Source of the DNA: Procambarus clarkii
Taxonomy: Eukaryota > Arthropoda > Malacostraca > Decapoda > Cambaridae
Direction: 5' to 3'
Assembly (NCBI RefSeq): GCF_040958095.1
Contig: NC_091188.1
Location: forward strand, 10,752,270-10,816,269
DNA length: 64,000 nt
Below, piece by piece: positions 46,246 through 58,190 of the stretch (positions are counted from its first letter, which is position 1; each line of letters begins with the position of its first letter). The translations under genes were made by a program, and so were the position numbers. The notes beneath the pieces are model-generated. The model did no database searches. It saw only the letters and a program-made list of their open reading frames with translations, and was not told the origin of the DNA.

Positions 46246-46740
46246 CCAACGCATCGCTAACAACTCTAATTACACAGACATTGAACAACTATTGGAACAT
46301 AATTGGCCCCCCCTAACTCACCCAAACTTCACCCTCAAACCACATTCACGTTCCTCGGCCTGCTGCAGAACGAGCACTTCACTATTGAATCTACGTGGAC
46401 CCTGAGGCATCTACACCACGTAACCTATTCAATCTACTTTTTAAAGCTCTACTGGGTGTTTTTCTATTCATTTCTATCTTCCATGTTTTGAATACACTAA
46501 TACGGTTTTAATGTGTGAGTCTCACTACCACTCATCTCCACAGGCCTGCGATTTCGTATGGGTTTGAGCCCAGGGAAGCTAGGATTTTCTGGGTTTCAAT
46601 CCTTAATTGGGATCTGGTTGTAAACTGTTTGGCTGGTCATGTTGCAGGGAAAACTAGTAGAAAATGGCTTATCGCGAGCTAAGAGAAAGGGAAAGTTCCA
46701 AGCCTGATAACAGGAGAGAGAAGATATCTACTCTTGTACC
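46246..46740. other. Unassigned interval
   Basis: Short frames only; nothing recognised. Confidence 0.4.
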
Positions 46741-46744
46741 CACT

Positions 46745-46872
46745 CGTGACATATCTACCGGTAGGGTAGATATATCTAATTCGGCCGGGTAGATGCATCT
46801 ACCCTACCGTGGGGTAGATATATCCGAGCCAGTTGTGGGGACCCGTAGCCTCGGGGAAGGGAATACATAGCA
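46745..46872. repeat. ggtagatatatc repeats and family W fragment
   Basis: ggtagggtagatatatc, gggtagatgcatctaccc and ggggtagatatatcc form overlapping short inverted repeats at 46750-46830. 46838-46872 holds ggacccgtagcctcgggg, a piece of family W. Confidence 0.55.
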
Positions 46873-47800
46873 TTCAGAGACAAACTTACCGTTTGACTCT
46901 AAATACATACGAGTATTTGCTTCTCCAACCACCCCTTCTTCTGTCATTATATGCTTTATTATGATAGGTTACACAGTTACACACCTAAATGGTTACAAAA
47001 TATGTAACCAAAATACTCAATATATATATATATAAAATATATATTAATTTTTTTAACCGAGGTAATGGGTTTTAACACCGTTAATTAATATAATGCTCAT
47101 ATCAGTAGGGTTGAGATCAGCTTCAGGCAACAATTACGCCCAATATCACCCTTAGCGATGCTGTCATTAAAAAATAGCCATAAATAATATTATATGTGAA
47201 TTCATTCCACACAAAATAGTAAATAAACATCAATAAAAAGCCGTGTTGCCATCTGCATCCATCGTTTTCTCAGTATAATCGTCAAGATTATGTAGTGAAA
47301 ATGAACGCTACGAAATGGTACGCGTCTTACTGGCAGTGCAAGACTGTTAGTGAGTTTTAGTTTCATATCTTCAGCCACGTTATTGTGGCTCATCGCCTGC
47401 AAGTTGGGTTAATTTTGTCTGCAAGTTAGGTCTCATTAAAAAGCCTAACCTGTAGCAATACACTCTGGCTTCCTGTTCCCCGACACAGTGAATTATTTCA
47501 CATTCCAATGGATAATCACATGGCATACTGTGAGATCTGTTTTGATTATGCTGTTAGTTATGCAAAGTTTTTGTCAACTGTGAGTGAAGATAACTATTTG
47601 CTTCATTGTGTGTACATATTGTATTTTAAGTAAGATGAAAGCATGCTATATCATCAGCATAGCTTATCAATTTAAACCCTTCTGTAAATGTCATGGTAAC
47701 GACGTTATCCATAAGGCTGTTAAAAAAACTGATTTTAGAAAGTATACCGACCGTTTTCTAGTGCTAAGTTATCATACTATGCTCTTTTTTAGTATATATA
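46873..47800. other. Unassigned interval
   Basis: AT-rich; frames up to 74 codons without recognisable features. Confidence 0.45.
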
Positions 47801-47849
47801 TGGAGTGATAATATTAATACAACCATTGAATCATGTAGTGCACTCTATG

Positions 47850-48112
47850 AGACAGAATACGAAACAATGGGTATAAATTGGATAAATTTAGATTTAGGAA
47901 AGACTTGGGTAAATACTGGTTCGGTAACAGGGTTGTTGATTTGTGGAACCAATTACCGTGTAGCGTGGTGGAGGTGGGGTCCCTCGATTGTTTCAAGCGT
48001 GGGTTGGACATGTATATGAGTGGGATTGGGTGGTTATAGACAGGAGCTGCCTCGTATGGGTCAATAGGCCTTCTGCAGTTGCCTTTGTTCTTATGTTCTT
48101 ATGTTAATTAAT
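47850..48112 (+). mobile_element. LINE 3' end, third LINE family
   Basis: Coding remnants KFRFRKDLGKYWFGNRVVD LWNQLPCSVVEV and DCFKRGLDMYMSGIG mark the C-terminus of a non-LTR reverse transcriptase. The tail gggtcaataggccttctgca gttgcctttg ends in two cttatgtt repeats, a different 3' end from the (AC)n-linked LINE. Confidence 0.7.
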
Positions 48113-48720
48113 CATCAAAAGCTTTATTTTCAACACCCATTGTACCTTATTGTATATGAATAAAGATCTGCATAAATAAATACAATGATTAACAGCACGA
48201 GTTATTTCCCCCCCCCTGGGTTGTGTTAATCAATACGTTACCTAAGATGTCAAGTAAGTATTGACATTGCTGGATAAAGTAGCGAATAAACTAGATAAAC
48301 GGGCTGATTATTGGTTTTTGCAGTATGAAGCATTTAGAGGTGCGTCTTGGGTAGAGGACGTGAACGAAGCACTGCTTAAGAAAAATGTATTCGTATGAAA
48401 AGTGTTTCTCAGTCATAAACCGTGAGGATAGGGGGGAGGGGGTGAGCAGACCTTGCCAACATGGTCCGGCACGAGGCTTCATGCCTATACTGGCTGCTTC
48501 CTGTCACTGCTGCCCCCAATTGGCCTTTATTGCCACATTTCTAGCATGGTTCAACTGCAATATTCGGACTCAGCGACGGTCATGCATGCTGCACTGCAAT
48601 ATCAAATGATGAACTAGAATCACTGAACCTGGAGTACCTGAGCGCCCGTGTCAGGATGACTAACATCGTGTATCTCTGATATTCGGGTCACTCGCAGAAA
48701 GCCTAGTGTCACCTCTCTGC
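48113..48720. other. Unassigned interval
   Basis: Two mirrored frames at 48291-48609 lack any recognisable motif. Confidence 0.4.
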
Positions 48721-48724
48721 ATGT

Positions 48725-48800
48725 TGTTTTAGATTCAGCTACTCAGAACAAAAAGTTTCAAATAGCACGGGCTATGGTGAGCCCGTAGTACCTCTCTGCA
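48725..48800 (+). repeat. Dispersed family S copy
   Basis: agctactcagaacaaaaag ... gctatggtgagcccgtagta, the plus-strand relative of 15675-15765. Confidence 0.65.
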
Positions 48801-48834
48801 AGATTGTGAAAGTTATAGGTAAAAATGTAGTTCT

Positions 48835-49012
48835 CCTCCCAGCTTCTCGGTGTATATACACTGAGAGTTTATTTTGGTTCTAGACTATGTTCAGGATTAA
48901 GTATACAACAAGTATACATGTTGCTTGGTGAGTAAGCAAATGTTGTAGCCACCATAACTCTCCAGAGGTTGATAGACCTTATTCTCCGGCATGATTCCTA
49001 AATCATGCCGGC
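48835..49012 (+). repeat. Dispersed family T copy ending in a hairpin
   Basis: agcttctcggtgtatataca ctgagagtttattttggttc ... tctccagaggttgatagacc. It is followed at 48986-49011 by a hairpin, ccggcatgat / atcatgccgg with a 6-base loop. Confidence 0.7.
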
Positions 49013-49915
49013 GTATGTCTCAGAAGGGCAGAAACAATCACTTTTAACAATAACATATAATAATCACATACCGTATAGCATCGTATTGACACCACATTAC
49101 ACCTACCGGCCTTCAATATCCCTTCTCATTATCTATCATCATCCCATTAGATTGGTTTAACTGGATTCTCTCACATTGTTCTATGCGAATCCCCTCAGAT
49201 TGATCAATGAAAATCCTTCATGTTAATCTTTGAGGCTCTCTCCTCAGATTGATCAATAAGAATCACCCCTCACTCTGACCTATTAGCACCGCCCTCCCTC
49301 GCTCTTTACCCACATCTTATAAGATTAACATATTCTCACGATTTTATAGATTTGTGTCCTTAAAATCCCAAACCCTCCATTCTTGTGTTTTAATAGAATG
49401 GCTCGTTTCGTGCTTCGCTTTTCATGACTCGGCTGCCAGGAATCCTAGTAGGCTTTCTTCCCACTCGACTTTACAATGGCCAGAAGACTTAAAATTGCTG
49501 GAGCGCGGTGTTAGTGGCCGCCTTCATCCAGTGGACTTGGGATGCCAATAAAGTACGTGCAACAAAGGAATTGAATCACATTCTTTTGAATACTCTCGGG
49601 CTCTGTAATACCGGTCTTTGAAAGTTTAAAATTCCTTAAAAGAGAATCTTCTGCTGCCACTGGTGCACAAAAAAAGAAGGAAGTTATAATGGAATTCTTC
49701 TTGATAGAGAGGCGACAAGATCTTGTGGATACACAATATGATCATTCCTGCTGGGAAGTTTGCTGAAATTCTGAATATTTTCTGAAGACGAGACTTAAAG
49801 GCTTCACGAGTGTGGCTCTATGTATGCCGCAATGCTCTCAGTCTGTCTATGCTTACTACGAGCAGATCAAGCTCTATTGTGTTGTACCGTCCTGGGTGTA
49901 ATGTAGTGGGAAGTG
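49013..49915. other. Unassigned interval
   Basis: Weak repeats of cagattgatcaatga/aaatc at 49190-49270. A frame of 65 codons at 49354-49551 is unremarkable. Confidence 0.4.
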
Positions 49916-49917
49916 TA

Positions 49918-50199
49918 TTCACCTAGTTGTGCTTGCGGGGGTTGAGCTTTGCTCTTTCGCCCCGCCTCTCAACTGTCAATCAACTGTTTACTAACTACTT
50001 TTTTTCCTCCACACCACACACACACACCAGGAAGCAGCCCGTGGCAGCTGACTGACTCCCATGTACCTATTTACTGCTTGGTAACAGGGGCATTCAGGGT
50101 GACAGAAACTTTGCCCATTTGTTTCTGCCTGATGCGGGAATCGAACCCGCGCCCCAGAATTACGAGCACTGCGCGCTAACCACCAGGCCACCAGGCCCC
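49918..50199 (-). mobile_element. tRNA-Thr-derived SINE carrying the (AC)n-LINE tail
   Basis: A full composite on the minus strand: pseudo-tRNA head, gaaacaaatgggcaaagttt, gggagtcagtcagctgccac gggctgcttcctg, a short (GT)n, a gtagttagtaaacagttgat segment, then tgacagttgagaggcggggc, gctcaacccccgcaagcaca and actaggtga. The second half is the LINE 3' tail found at 2.3-2.7 kb. Confidence 0.85.
50127..50196 (-). tRNA. tRNA-Thr(CGU)-like head of a SINE (pseudo-tRNA)
   Basis: Acceptor GCCTGGT/ATCAGGC, box A TGGCCTGGTGG, anticodon arm around CTCGTAA and T arm GCGGG-TTCGATT-CCCGC. Same origin as 35531-35600; part of a SINE. Confidence 0.5.
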
Positions 50200-50275
50200 C
50201 CTAGTGTCTTGAAGGTGTTGTGTGACCACTAGGCCACCAGGCCCCCCTAGTGTCTTGAAGGTGTTGTGTGAGGTG
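50186..50275. repeat. ~41-bp direct duplication at SINE 5' end
   Basis: ccaccaggcccccctagtgt cttgaaggtgttgtgtga occurs twice in a row, so the outer end of the SINE head plus flank was locally duplicated. Confidence 0.8.
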
Positions 50276-51580
50276 TTGTGTTATGAAGGTGTTTTGTGGG
50301 GTGTTATCTTGACGGTGTTACTACCTCTCATTATGTATTCTCCCTCATTATGTATACCACCTCCCTCACTATCATAACTTCTCCCCTCACTCTCATATCT
50401 ATATCAAGAATGTTTTTTCATTACCTTCCAAGGAAAGAAAATTGAAATAGAATATTAGAAGACTGGTTTGGGGCGAGGGTCCATTACCTGTTGCGTTATC
50501 AACCCTCAACAGCTATCAGTCCACCGCTTTTCAACCTTATCGGTACTCCGCATAGCTGTAATGCACCAGGCATCTTCTTTTCCAATACTGTTATGTCCCT
50601 TCTCTTATCACAGCTCTTATAAACACTGTCCTGCACTCCCTCACCCCCCTCCCCTCCCTCTTAGTTTCAGCCAGATCCTGTAGCTGGATCCCAGACAGTG
50701 CAAGAATTTCAAGATTCCAATGAAGGCAAACTCCATTTTTAGCATAGTTTCCCAGCAGATAAATCCACTTTAAGCAATAATTCTCCAGACCCCGTGCCAG
50801 AAGACCCCCCATCATCAGCTAAAATTACTCAGCTATGCCGCAGACAGATCCCTCTTCCACTGAGACCTCCACAGTTCTCCGTCCACATACCATTGTTTAT
50901 AAATATCATAATTACGCCAACGTATTCGCTTGCATGTTCGCAAGTGTCTAGTATTTTGTACGTTCTTCATGCCCCCCCCTCCTCCCTCAAGTCAAACACC
51001 TCATCCCCCTTGTTTGTTACTTAATAGTTACATTTTGTTACAAGACCATAGCGCGTACATAGCAAATTCTCGGGTTTATTAAAGTGAAAACAATACAAAA
51101 AGTGTTCTATTTTAACGTTTTATTATGATATAACAAGGGGGTGAATACAGATTTGTTATACTTACACAGTACATACAAGAAAAGACTAACCTCCTTACTA
51201 CATTAAATATGACGACATGACATGACATTATACCCTCCAAAAAATCTGCATAATCTCTTCTATCTTCCCTTTGCTTGCTATCAGAGATTCACAAAAGCTG
51301 GCTGACTCTCTCGCACTGCAATATCTGGTAATAGTCGAACTACCTGGACGCCACTGTTACACTCAAACCGCCAGCTTGACGGACCGCAGTCGGTCGCACG
51401 GCTGCTGGAGGACTCACACCCTCTCCGGCTCTCCACAATCACTAAGCTGACACTCTCCAATCACCAAGCTGTCAGCCATTAGAAAAGCACACAACCTCAC
51501 CCCACACCATTTGAAAATCAGATCATAGACGCCTCTGAGTTAAAATGATGTGCCGTTAAGTCTGATGCTTAGACTTAGGG
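50276..51580. other. Unassigned interval
   Basis: Short frames only. 51340-51480 is relatively GC-rich (cgacgg..ccgcagtcggtcgc) with caatcacyaagctg repeated twice, not identified. Confidence 0.45.
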
Positions 51581-51582
51581 AA

Positions 51583-51945
51583 CGTGCTGGAGATGTTTCT
51601 CATACTGAGGAAATGAACCTGAGAATATGTCTCCCGTACTGAGAAAATATACCCGAGAAAATCTCTCGTACTGAGGAAATGTACCAAGAATGTCTCTCAA
51701 ACTGTGGGAATGTACCGGAGAATGTCTCATACTGAGGGTATATAAAGAAGAATGTCTCTCAAACTGATGGAACGTACCTGAGAATATTTCTCTCATACTG
51801 GAATGTACCTGAGAATATTTCTCTCATACTAAGTGAATGTACGGGAGAATATATCTCTCACACTAAAGGAATGTACAGAAGAATGTCTTTCATACTGAGG
51901 GAATGTACCAGAGAATATATCTCTCATTCAGAAGGAATGTGGTAC
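51583..51945 (+). repeat. ~32-bp degenerate minisatellite, ~11 copies
   Basis: Variants of gaatgtacctgagaatgtct plus ctcatactgagg. Unit length drifts from 27 to 34. Confidence 0.8.
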
Positions 51946-52255
51946 CTCTGCTAATCTCCATTTAATTATCCCTGAGTTAATACATTTGAAACCTCGTGTT
52001 TCAAATATATTAACTGCATTTTAGTATACATTAATTTCAAATATGCTATAAAATGCAATTCCTCCATCGCCACTGCAGGAATAAGCGCGGGAAAGGGTAA
52101 TTAATTTCTTTAGTTTGCCCTCGTTCCCAGACTCTCGCTATCAATTGTTGATGATGAGAGGACGCGGGGATGGTAGGCCATTCTACCTACCTATCTAATA
52201 AGGGTAGTCCACCCTTAGATATGTGCATGTGCAAGCTAATCTCTCTCTCTCTGGA

Positions 52256-52412
52256 AAGAGATCAGAGTTTGTTTTCATCAAATCGATCACATTTACTAAA
52301 GAAAATGCTGGCGAGACAAGAAAACGAGATAACGCTCATGTATATGAGGCTCGCGTTTTCTCTAGTAAATGTGATCGATTTGGTGAAAATGAACTCAGAT
52401 CTCTTACCGTGA
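52256..52412. repeat. Inverted repeat with ~55-bp arms
   Basis: agagatcagagtttgttttc atcaaatcgatcacatttac on the left pairs with the reverse of gtaaatgtgatcgatttggt gaaaatgaactcagatctct on the right. Both strands encode a similar short peptide (KRSEF and SITFT). Several mismatches, so not recent. Confidence 0.85.
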
Positions 52413-52486
52413 GAGCTGGTGTCGTCGGGGGGTAGATCTGTTGGGAAAATAGTCTCGACGTTCAACCCTTTTTAACGATTTACCGT

Positions 52487-52615
52487 GGTGCGGTGGTCAG
52501 AGTACTGGTTATGTCAAGGTGTGTAATGCACCTGGTTTTCCAAGGTTCGAATCCTTCACAGGGATGAGTTCTTGGTGTTACCTATTACTTACTTGCGTGT
52601 TTGAGCAAGTGTGTC

Positions 52616-52618
<3 letters not shown>
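52487..52618 (+). mobile_element. tRNA-like SINE-G
   Basis: Box-A-like TGGTGCGGTGG and box B GGTTCGAATCC, then tcacagggatgagttcttgg and a tail acttgcgtgtttgagcaagt ending in (TA)n. The tail resembles that downstream of SINE-F at 9.62 kb. Confidence 0.65.

Positions 52619-52704
<86 letters not shown>
52619..52704. repeat. (TA)n tail of SINE-G
   Basis: 86 bp of TA. Confidence 0.95.
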
Positions 52705-52707
<3 letters not shown>

Positions 52708-52911
52708 AGCGCCTAAATTTTCCAATTGCTGTATTGTACTAGCCTCAGACTTTTCCCCTGAGACTGTCGAGGACTGAAATATTTCTGAACTGTTGCTGGA
52801 CCTTTTTTTTCTCCTGTAAACTTTTACGCAATTGATGGGGACCGGGGAGAAGTTACAAACGGGGTCCCCCTTGCAGGTCACTTGTGGTGAGTTTGGCGTC
52901 GTGTCTCCGGA
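52705..52911 (-). other. Unassigned minus-strand open frame
   Basis: About 69 codons from an ATG at 52911 (MSGDTTPNSPQ) through VTCKGDPVC, YRRKKRSS and QQLENLGA, stopping only because it runs into the TA tract. The frame is also open about 15 codons further upstream (a hydrophobic IFIFALAF stretch) but without an ATG. Composition is protein-like; it could be a fragment of a transposon protein or an exon. Function not recognised. Confidence 0.25.
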
Positions 52912-53149
52912 CATGCAGGTAAATGCCAGTGCAAAAATGAAGATTGTATTCCACACACAAATTTGTTTTTTTTTTTTTTGTAACTTGCAGTTTCCGCGAT
53001 GCTATTTTTATTTTTGGCAGACAAATCTTCTTTTAGGAAGTGCAGTTGTCGTGACACATAATTACGTTGTCAGCATCATTAACATCAGTTATTAATTATT
53101 CGAAAGTCTTTTTTTCTTTACAGATGACGATGTGCTTATCGTACTGGCC
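52912..53149. other. Unassigned interval
   Basis: On the plus strand 52877-52918 (VTCGEFGVVSPDMQ) lies between ccccttgcag and gtaaat, a weak exon-like context that conflicts with the minus-strand frame. Poly-T at 52967-52979. Confidence 0.3.
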
Positions 53150-53510
53150 TACGATTCCACTAAATTTAGTGGAAATTTTAGAAGAAAATTAGATGAAATT
53201 TTAAAACAAATAAAACAATTAGAATTTTTTTTTTAGAAATTCAAAGGAAACTTTCAAAGAAATTTAGAGGAAAATTTAAAATACTTTTATAGGAAATTTT
53301 AGAAGAAATTTTGATGAAATTTTGAAGAAACTTAGTTGAAATTTAGAAAAAAATTATGACAAAGTTTAGAATATATTTAGTTGACATTTTAGAAGAAATT
53401 TTAGAACAAATCTAGAAATTTTTTTACAATAAATTTTACAAATTTACAAGAAATTTTAGAAGAAATTAAGATGAAATTTAGAAGAAATTTAGATGATATT
53501 TACATTTTAA
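53150..53510 (+). repeat. A-rich degenerate repeat (aaattttagaagaaat)
   Basis: About 20 variants of aattttagaagaaatt with gatgaaattt spacers. Low-complexity expansion. Confidence 0.75.
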
Positions 53511-53910
53511 TTACAGCACAGTGCTAGCATACAGCGAAGGAGCAAGCGAGATCCTATCACAAAAATAAAACAAAAATATATCACAGACATGCTTCTGGGT
53601 ATATTAAATAATTCCCAGCTTTACCAGACCATAGCATATATAAGTCGTAAAGTAAATCAACTTGATCTGAGCGTAATTAACGAGGGATCCACTGAGCAAC
53701 TTGGTACAATTTTAAGCTTAATGTTTATGGATATTGAAGGGGATGTAACGAGAGGCCAAGAAACCAGAGTCCCCCGCCCGAGCCTCTTTCATACAAACTC
53801 GCTTGTGCGCAGAATTTCAACAAGATTTGTGTATACTGTGTCAACACCCAACCTTGGGGGAACTATGACAAATATTTGATAGGCTTCTCATTACGCTGCA
53901 CTTGAATGAA
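53511..53910. other. Unassigned interval
   Basis: A plus frame of 96 codons at 53589-53879 has no recognised domain. Confidence 0.35.
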
Positions 53911-54565
53911 GCGTGTATCGGTGCCCCGGTTGGGGTACTCGAGGCTGGTATCGGTGCCCCGGTTGGGGTACACGAGGCTGGTATCGGTGCCCCGGTTGGG
54001 GTACACGAGGCTGGTATCGGTGCCCTTCCTGGGGTACACGAGGCTGGTATCGGTGCCCCGGTTGGGGTACACGAGGCTGGTATCGGTGCCCCGGTTGGGG
54101 TACACGAGGCTGGTATCGGTGCCCCGGCTGGGGTACACGAGGCTGGTATCGGTGCCCCGGTTGGGGTACACGAGGCTGGTATCGGTGCCCCGGTTGGGGT
54201 ACACGAGGCTGGTATCGGTGCCCCGGTTGGGGTACACGAGGCTGGTATCGGTGCCCCGGTTGGGGTACACTAGGCTGGTATCGGTGCCCTTCCTGGGGTA
54301 CACGAGGCTGGTATCGGTGCCCTTCCTGGGGTACACGAGGCTGGTATCGGTGCCCCGGTTAGGGTACACGAGGCTGGTATCGGTGCCCCGGTTGGGGTAC
54401 ACTAGGCTGGTATCGGTGCCCCGGCTGGGGTACACGAGGCTGGTATCGGTGCCCCGGTTGGGGTACACGAGGCTGGTATCGGTGCCCCGGTTGGGGTACA
54501 CGAGGCTGGCATCGGTGCCCCGGCTGGGGTACACGAGGCTGGTATCGGTGCCCCATGCTGGGGTA
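53911..54565 (+). repeat. 33-bp minisatellite, ~20 copies
   Basis: The unit ggtatcggtgccccggttgg plus ggtacacgaggct repeats about 20 times. Variants: ccttcct for ccggtt (three or four units), ccggct (three), acactagg (two). Because 33 is divisible by three, most frames stay open, giving false repetitive proteins on both strands. Confidence 0.95.
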
Positions 54566-54827
54566 CACCATGCAATATGCAATGTTTTTCCAATCAGGTG
54601 CTCCTAAAAATCACACAAGAGAAGCCCATGACAACACACCCTAACAAGAGAAATACTGAATAAAAATACATGCATAATAGAAATTGCTTAAGATCTTAAG
54701 CTACAAATTCTTGAAGCTCAACACATAAAAGTAGAACAACCCACCATAAAGTCCCAAACAACAGAACTATTCACTTCACTCACCATGAGAGTGAGAACAA
54801 GACCGGGACGCGAGTATGCCAACGATG

Positions 54828-55030
54828 CAGTCCGTCCTCCTAAGCTTTCCCCACCGTCTAGAAAATCGTCAATTTAAAGTATCCTCTCCTAACCAACCAG
54901 AGGACCCAAATCAGAAAACGGGGCAGTACGTCACTTTCGTGAGCTGCTTCCATTTTCTAGGACGACAATTTTTGGCCTTATGGGACGCATACGAGCGAAA
55001 AGCGACGTTCTTTGTAGAACAGGTTGAACG
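54828..55030. mobile_element. MITE-like family M2, diverged copy
   Basis: Starts cagtccgtcctcctaagctt and ends agcgaaaagcgacgttcttt gtagaacaggttg; interior gaggacccaaatcagaaaac and cagtacgtcactttcgtgag. The inverted ends are recognisable but eroded. Confidence 0.6.
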
Positions 55031-55221
55031 ATGACGGCACTGCCCAAAATGCCATGTCCACTACGGTCACCTGAGTTTAATTACCCTATCACCCGACTTA
55101 CCATTCTATGCTTAGTCTACTGACCCATCACTTTACCTCTACTCTTTACTTTCGTCTTTCTCCCTGACTTATTTTGGTATGTACCTGGCCTCCCAGCATT
55201 ATAAATCAGAAGTTCCCTCAC

Positions 55222-55262
55222 GTCTCTTCACTTGAGAATGAACTTTGAAGGTACAAAACGTT
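55222..55262 (+). other. Hammerhead-like segment upstream of PLE-C ORF start
   Basis: CTTGAGAATGAACTTTGAAG then GTACAAAACGTTGTG: the same layout as 34.09 and 40.8 kb with GAAAC eroded to AAAAC. It lies about 240 bases upstream of the PLE-C ORF start, where a PLE terminal repeat is expected. Confidence 0.35.
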
Positions 55263-55494
55263 GTGTAAATTATAAGTTGGTATTAGTTGTTGAGCTGTAA
55301 GTCTCGTGCTAACCACACACTCAGACCTTGATAAAACACTCAGGAGAGTGTGAAATTCTTGGTGTAAATCTTTACATAAAAGACATAAGTGTGGATTTTT
55401 ATCCTAGGTTATGTCTGTTAGAAGACATTACCATTACTTAATAAGTATAATATTCTACAGTTAAATTTTGTTCTTTTAGTCAACTTGAACAAAT

Positions 55495-55635
55495 ATGACA
55501 TTTGGAGAAATCTTCTTCCAGTTAAACCAAGATGCAAGAGCACTAGTCAGAGGGAAAGCAGCCATAAACAAGAAAATTATAAACACGGAATATGCAGTCA
55601 TATTCATTGAAACATGTCTAAATGAAAACCTGCTG

Positions 55636-55639
<4 letters not shown>
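55495..55639 (+). pseudogene. N-terminus of a third PLE family (PLE-C), cut by TA tract
   Basis: About 48 codons: MTFGEIFFQLNQD, KIINTEYAVIFIETCLNENL, LPIY, then TA. It aligns with PLE-A ([13 protein letters not shown] ... SVIFNNICLQERLLPKY) at M.FGE..F.L, the VIF block and CL.E.LLP.Y, and is cut by TA at the same Tyr codon. Nothing else of this element remains. Confidence 0.55.

Positions 55640-55719
<80 letters not shown>
55639..55719. repeat. (TA)n at PLE-C junction
   Basis: 81 bp of TA. Confidence 0.95.

Positions 55720-57043
<1,324 letters not shown>

Positions 57044-57126
<83 letters not shown>
57044..57126. repeat. (TA)n at 5' edge of the LINE fragment
   Basis: About 83 bp of TA. Confidence 0.95.
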
Positions 57127-57129
<3 letters not shown>

Positions 57130-57379
57130 AAATTCCGGCGTGCCCAAGTGATTTACAGCACACGAGAGGTGTGAGAGATGCAAGATCTCGTTTATATTGT
57201 AATAAAATTCATAGCACCCGTTTATGAGGTCTCTCATGAATACTTAAGATCCTCCTCAACCATGCGAGTTTTGTTTCTTGTTTAGCAAGTTTTCTCGTGC
57301 TAAAAATGAAAGGAAAATTCTTCTGGAAAAATCAATTGTGCTCCACATTTTGATCTAAATGAAATGAAATAAAATTAAT

Positions 57380-57455
57380 CAGTACAACATCGAACCTGCG
57401 TCCTGGGTACTCCCAGACGCATGCCTTAGCCTATGGACCACGTCCGGGGACACTG
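57380..57455 (-). mobile_element. tRNA-like SINE fragment (SINE-H)
   Basis: Minus strand: box-A-like TGGTCCATAGGC, gtctgggagtacccaggacg (an inverted variable arm) and box B GGTTCGATGTT. Leu/Ser-type spacing. Confidence 0.55.
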
Positions 57456-58085
57456 AGGACGCTCCTAATTCGAACCCCGGTCTGTTTCAGTGATTTCTCA
57501 AGATGCACATTCATCCACAGGTAGAGCAGGGGTTATTAACTGATAGTTATCCTCACCCCCTGAAGATTTAATATTCATCAGAGTAACAGCCACGAAGAAT
57601 CACCTACGACAGGAACTGAAACATTGTAGTTGTGATTTTCACTCCTGCGGGTAGACTTCCGGCTGTACTATGGTACCCAGACTACACCTCCTCCCACAGT
57701 AAGGCGTCCAGATTACTTCACACACTGATGGCCAGACACTATACCAGAGCTCGGGTTCTTTTGGATTTCCCTTGAGCCTCAAGGCGTCTCTGAGACCAGT
57801 CCTGGTCCTGCATACACGCAGGTAAAGATATTTTTATACCAGCGTTGAGTGCGTTATTATTCCGGGATGCTACTTGGTTTATACAAGTAGGTAATTGTGT
57901 TTGATTAATGTTTAGATTACAGATTATATAACATTAAAGAAAATACATTGGGTCAAAATTCTTAAACGTTGGGTTGTTTTGTTTGAGAAGTGCAGAGTCT
58001 GTGATTAGCTTGACTGCGCGTCACTAGTCAGAACCCCTTCGCAATAGAGACACAAACACCTTCACTGCCAACAGAAGCGCACTCT
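57456..58085. other. Mostly unassigned
   Basis: At 57597-57645 acgacaggaactgaaacatt gtagttgtg resembles a decayed hammerhead-like GAAAC segment. Nothing else recognised. Confidence 0.35.
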
Positions 58086-58088
58086 CTG

Positions 58089-58190
58089 GCACAATAACAC
58101 ACACACACACACACACGTGTGATAAAAGGCGGGACCAAAGTGCCAGAGCTCAACCCCCTCAAGCACAACTAGGTGAGTATACACACAACC
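58089..58190 (+). mobile_element. (AC)n-linked LINE tail fragment
   Basis: A short (AC)n (58089-58117), then aaaaggcgggaccaaagtgc cagagctcaaccccctcaag cacaactaggtgagtatac. This is the 3' tail of the LINE at 2.3-2.7 kb, again with (AC) on its 5' side. Confidence 0.75.

Noticed and set aside
53863..54607. Repetitive proteins on both strands over the 33-bp array
   Set aside because: A unit length divisible by three without stops opens most frames; no start, signal or splice support.
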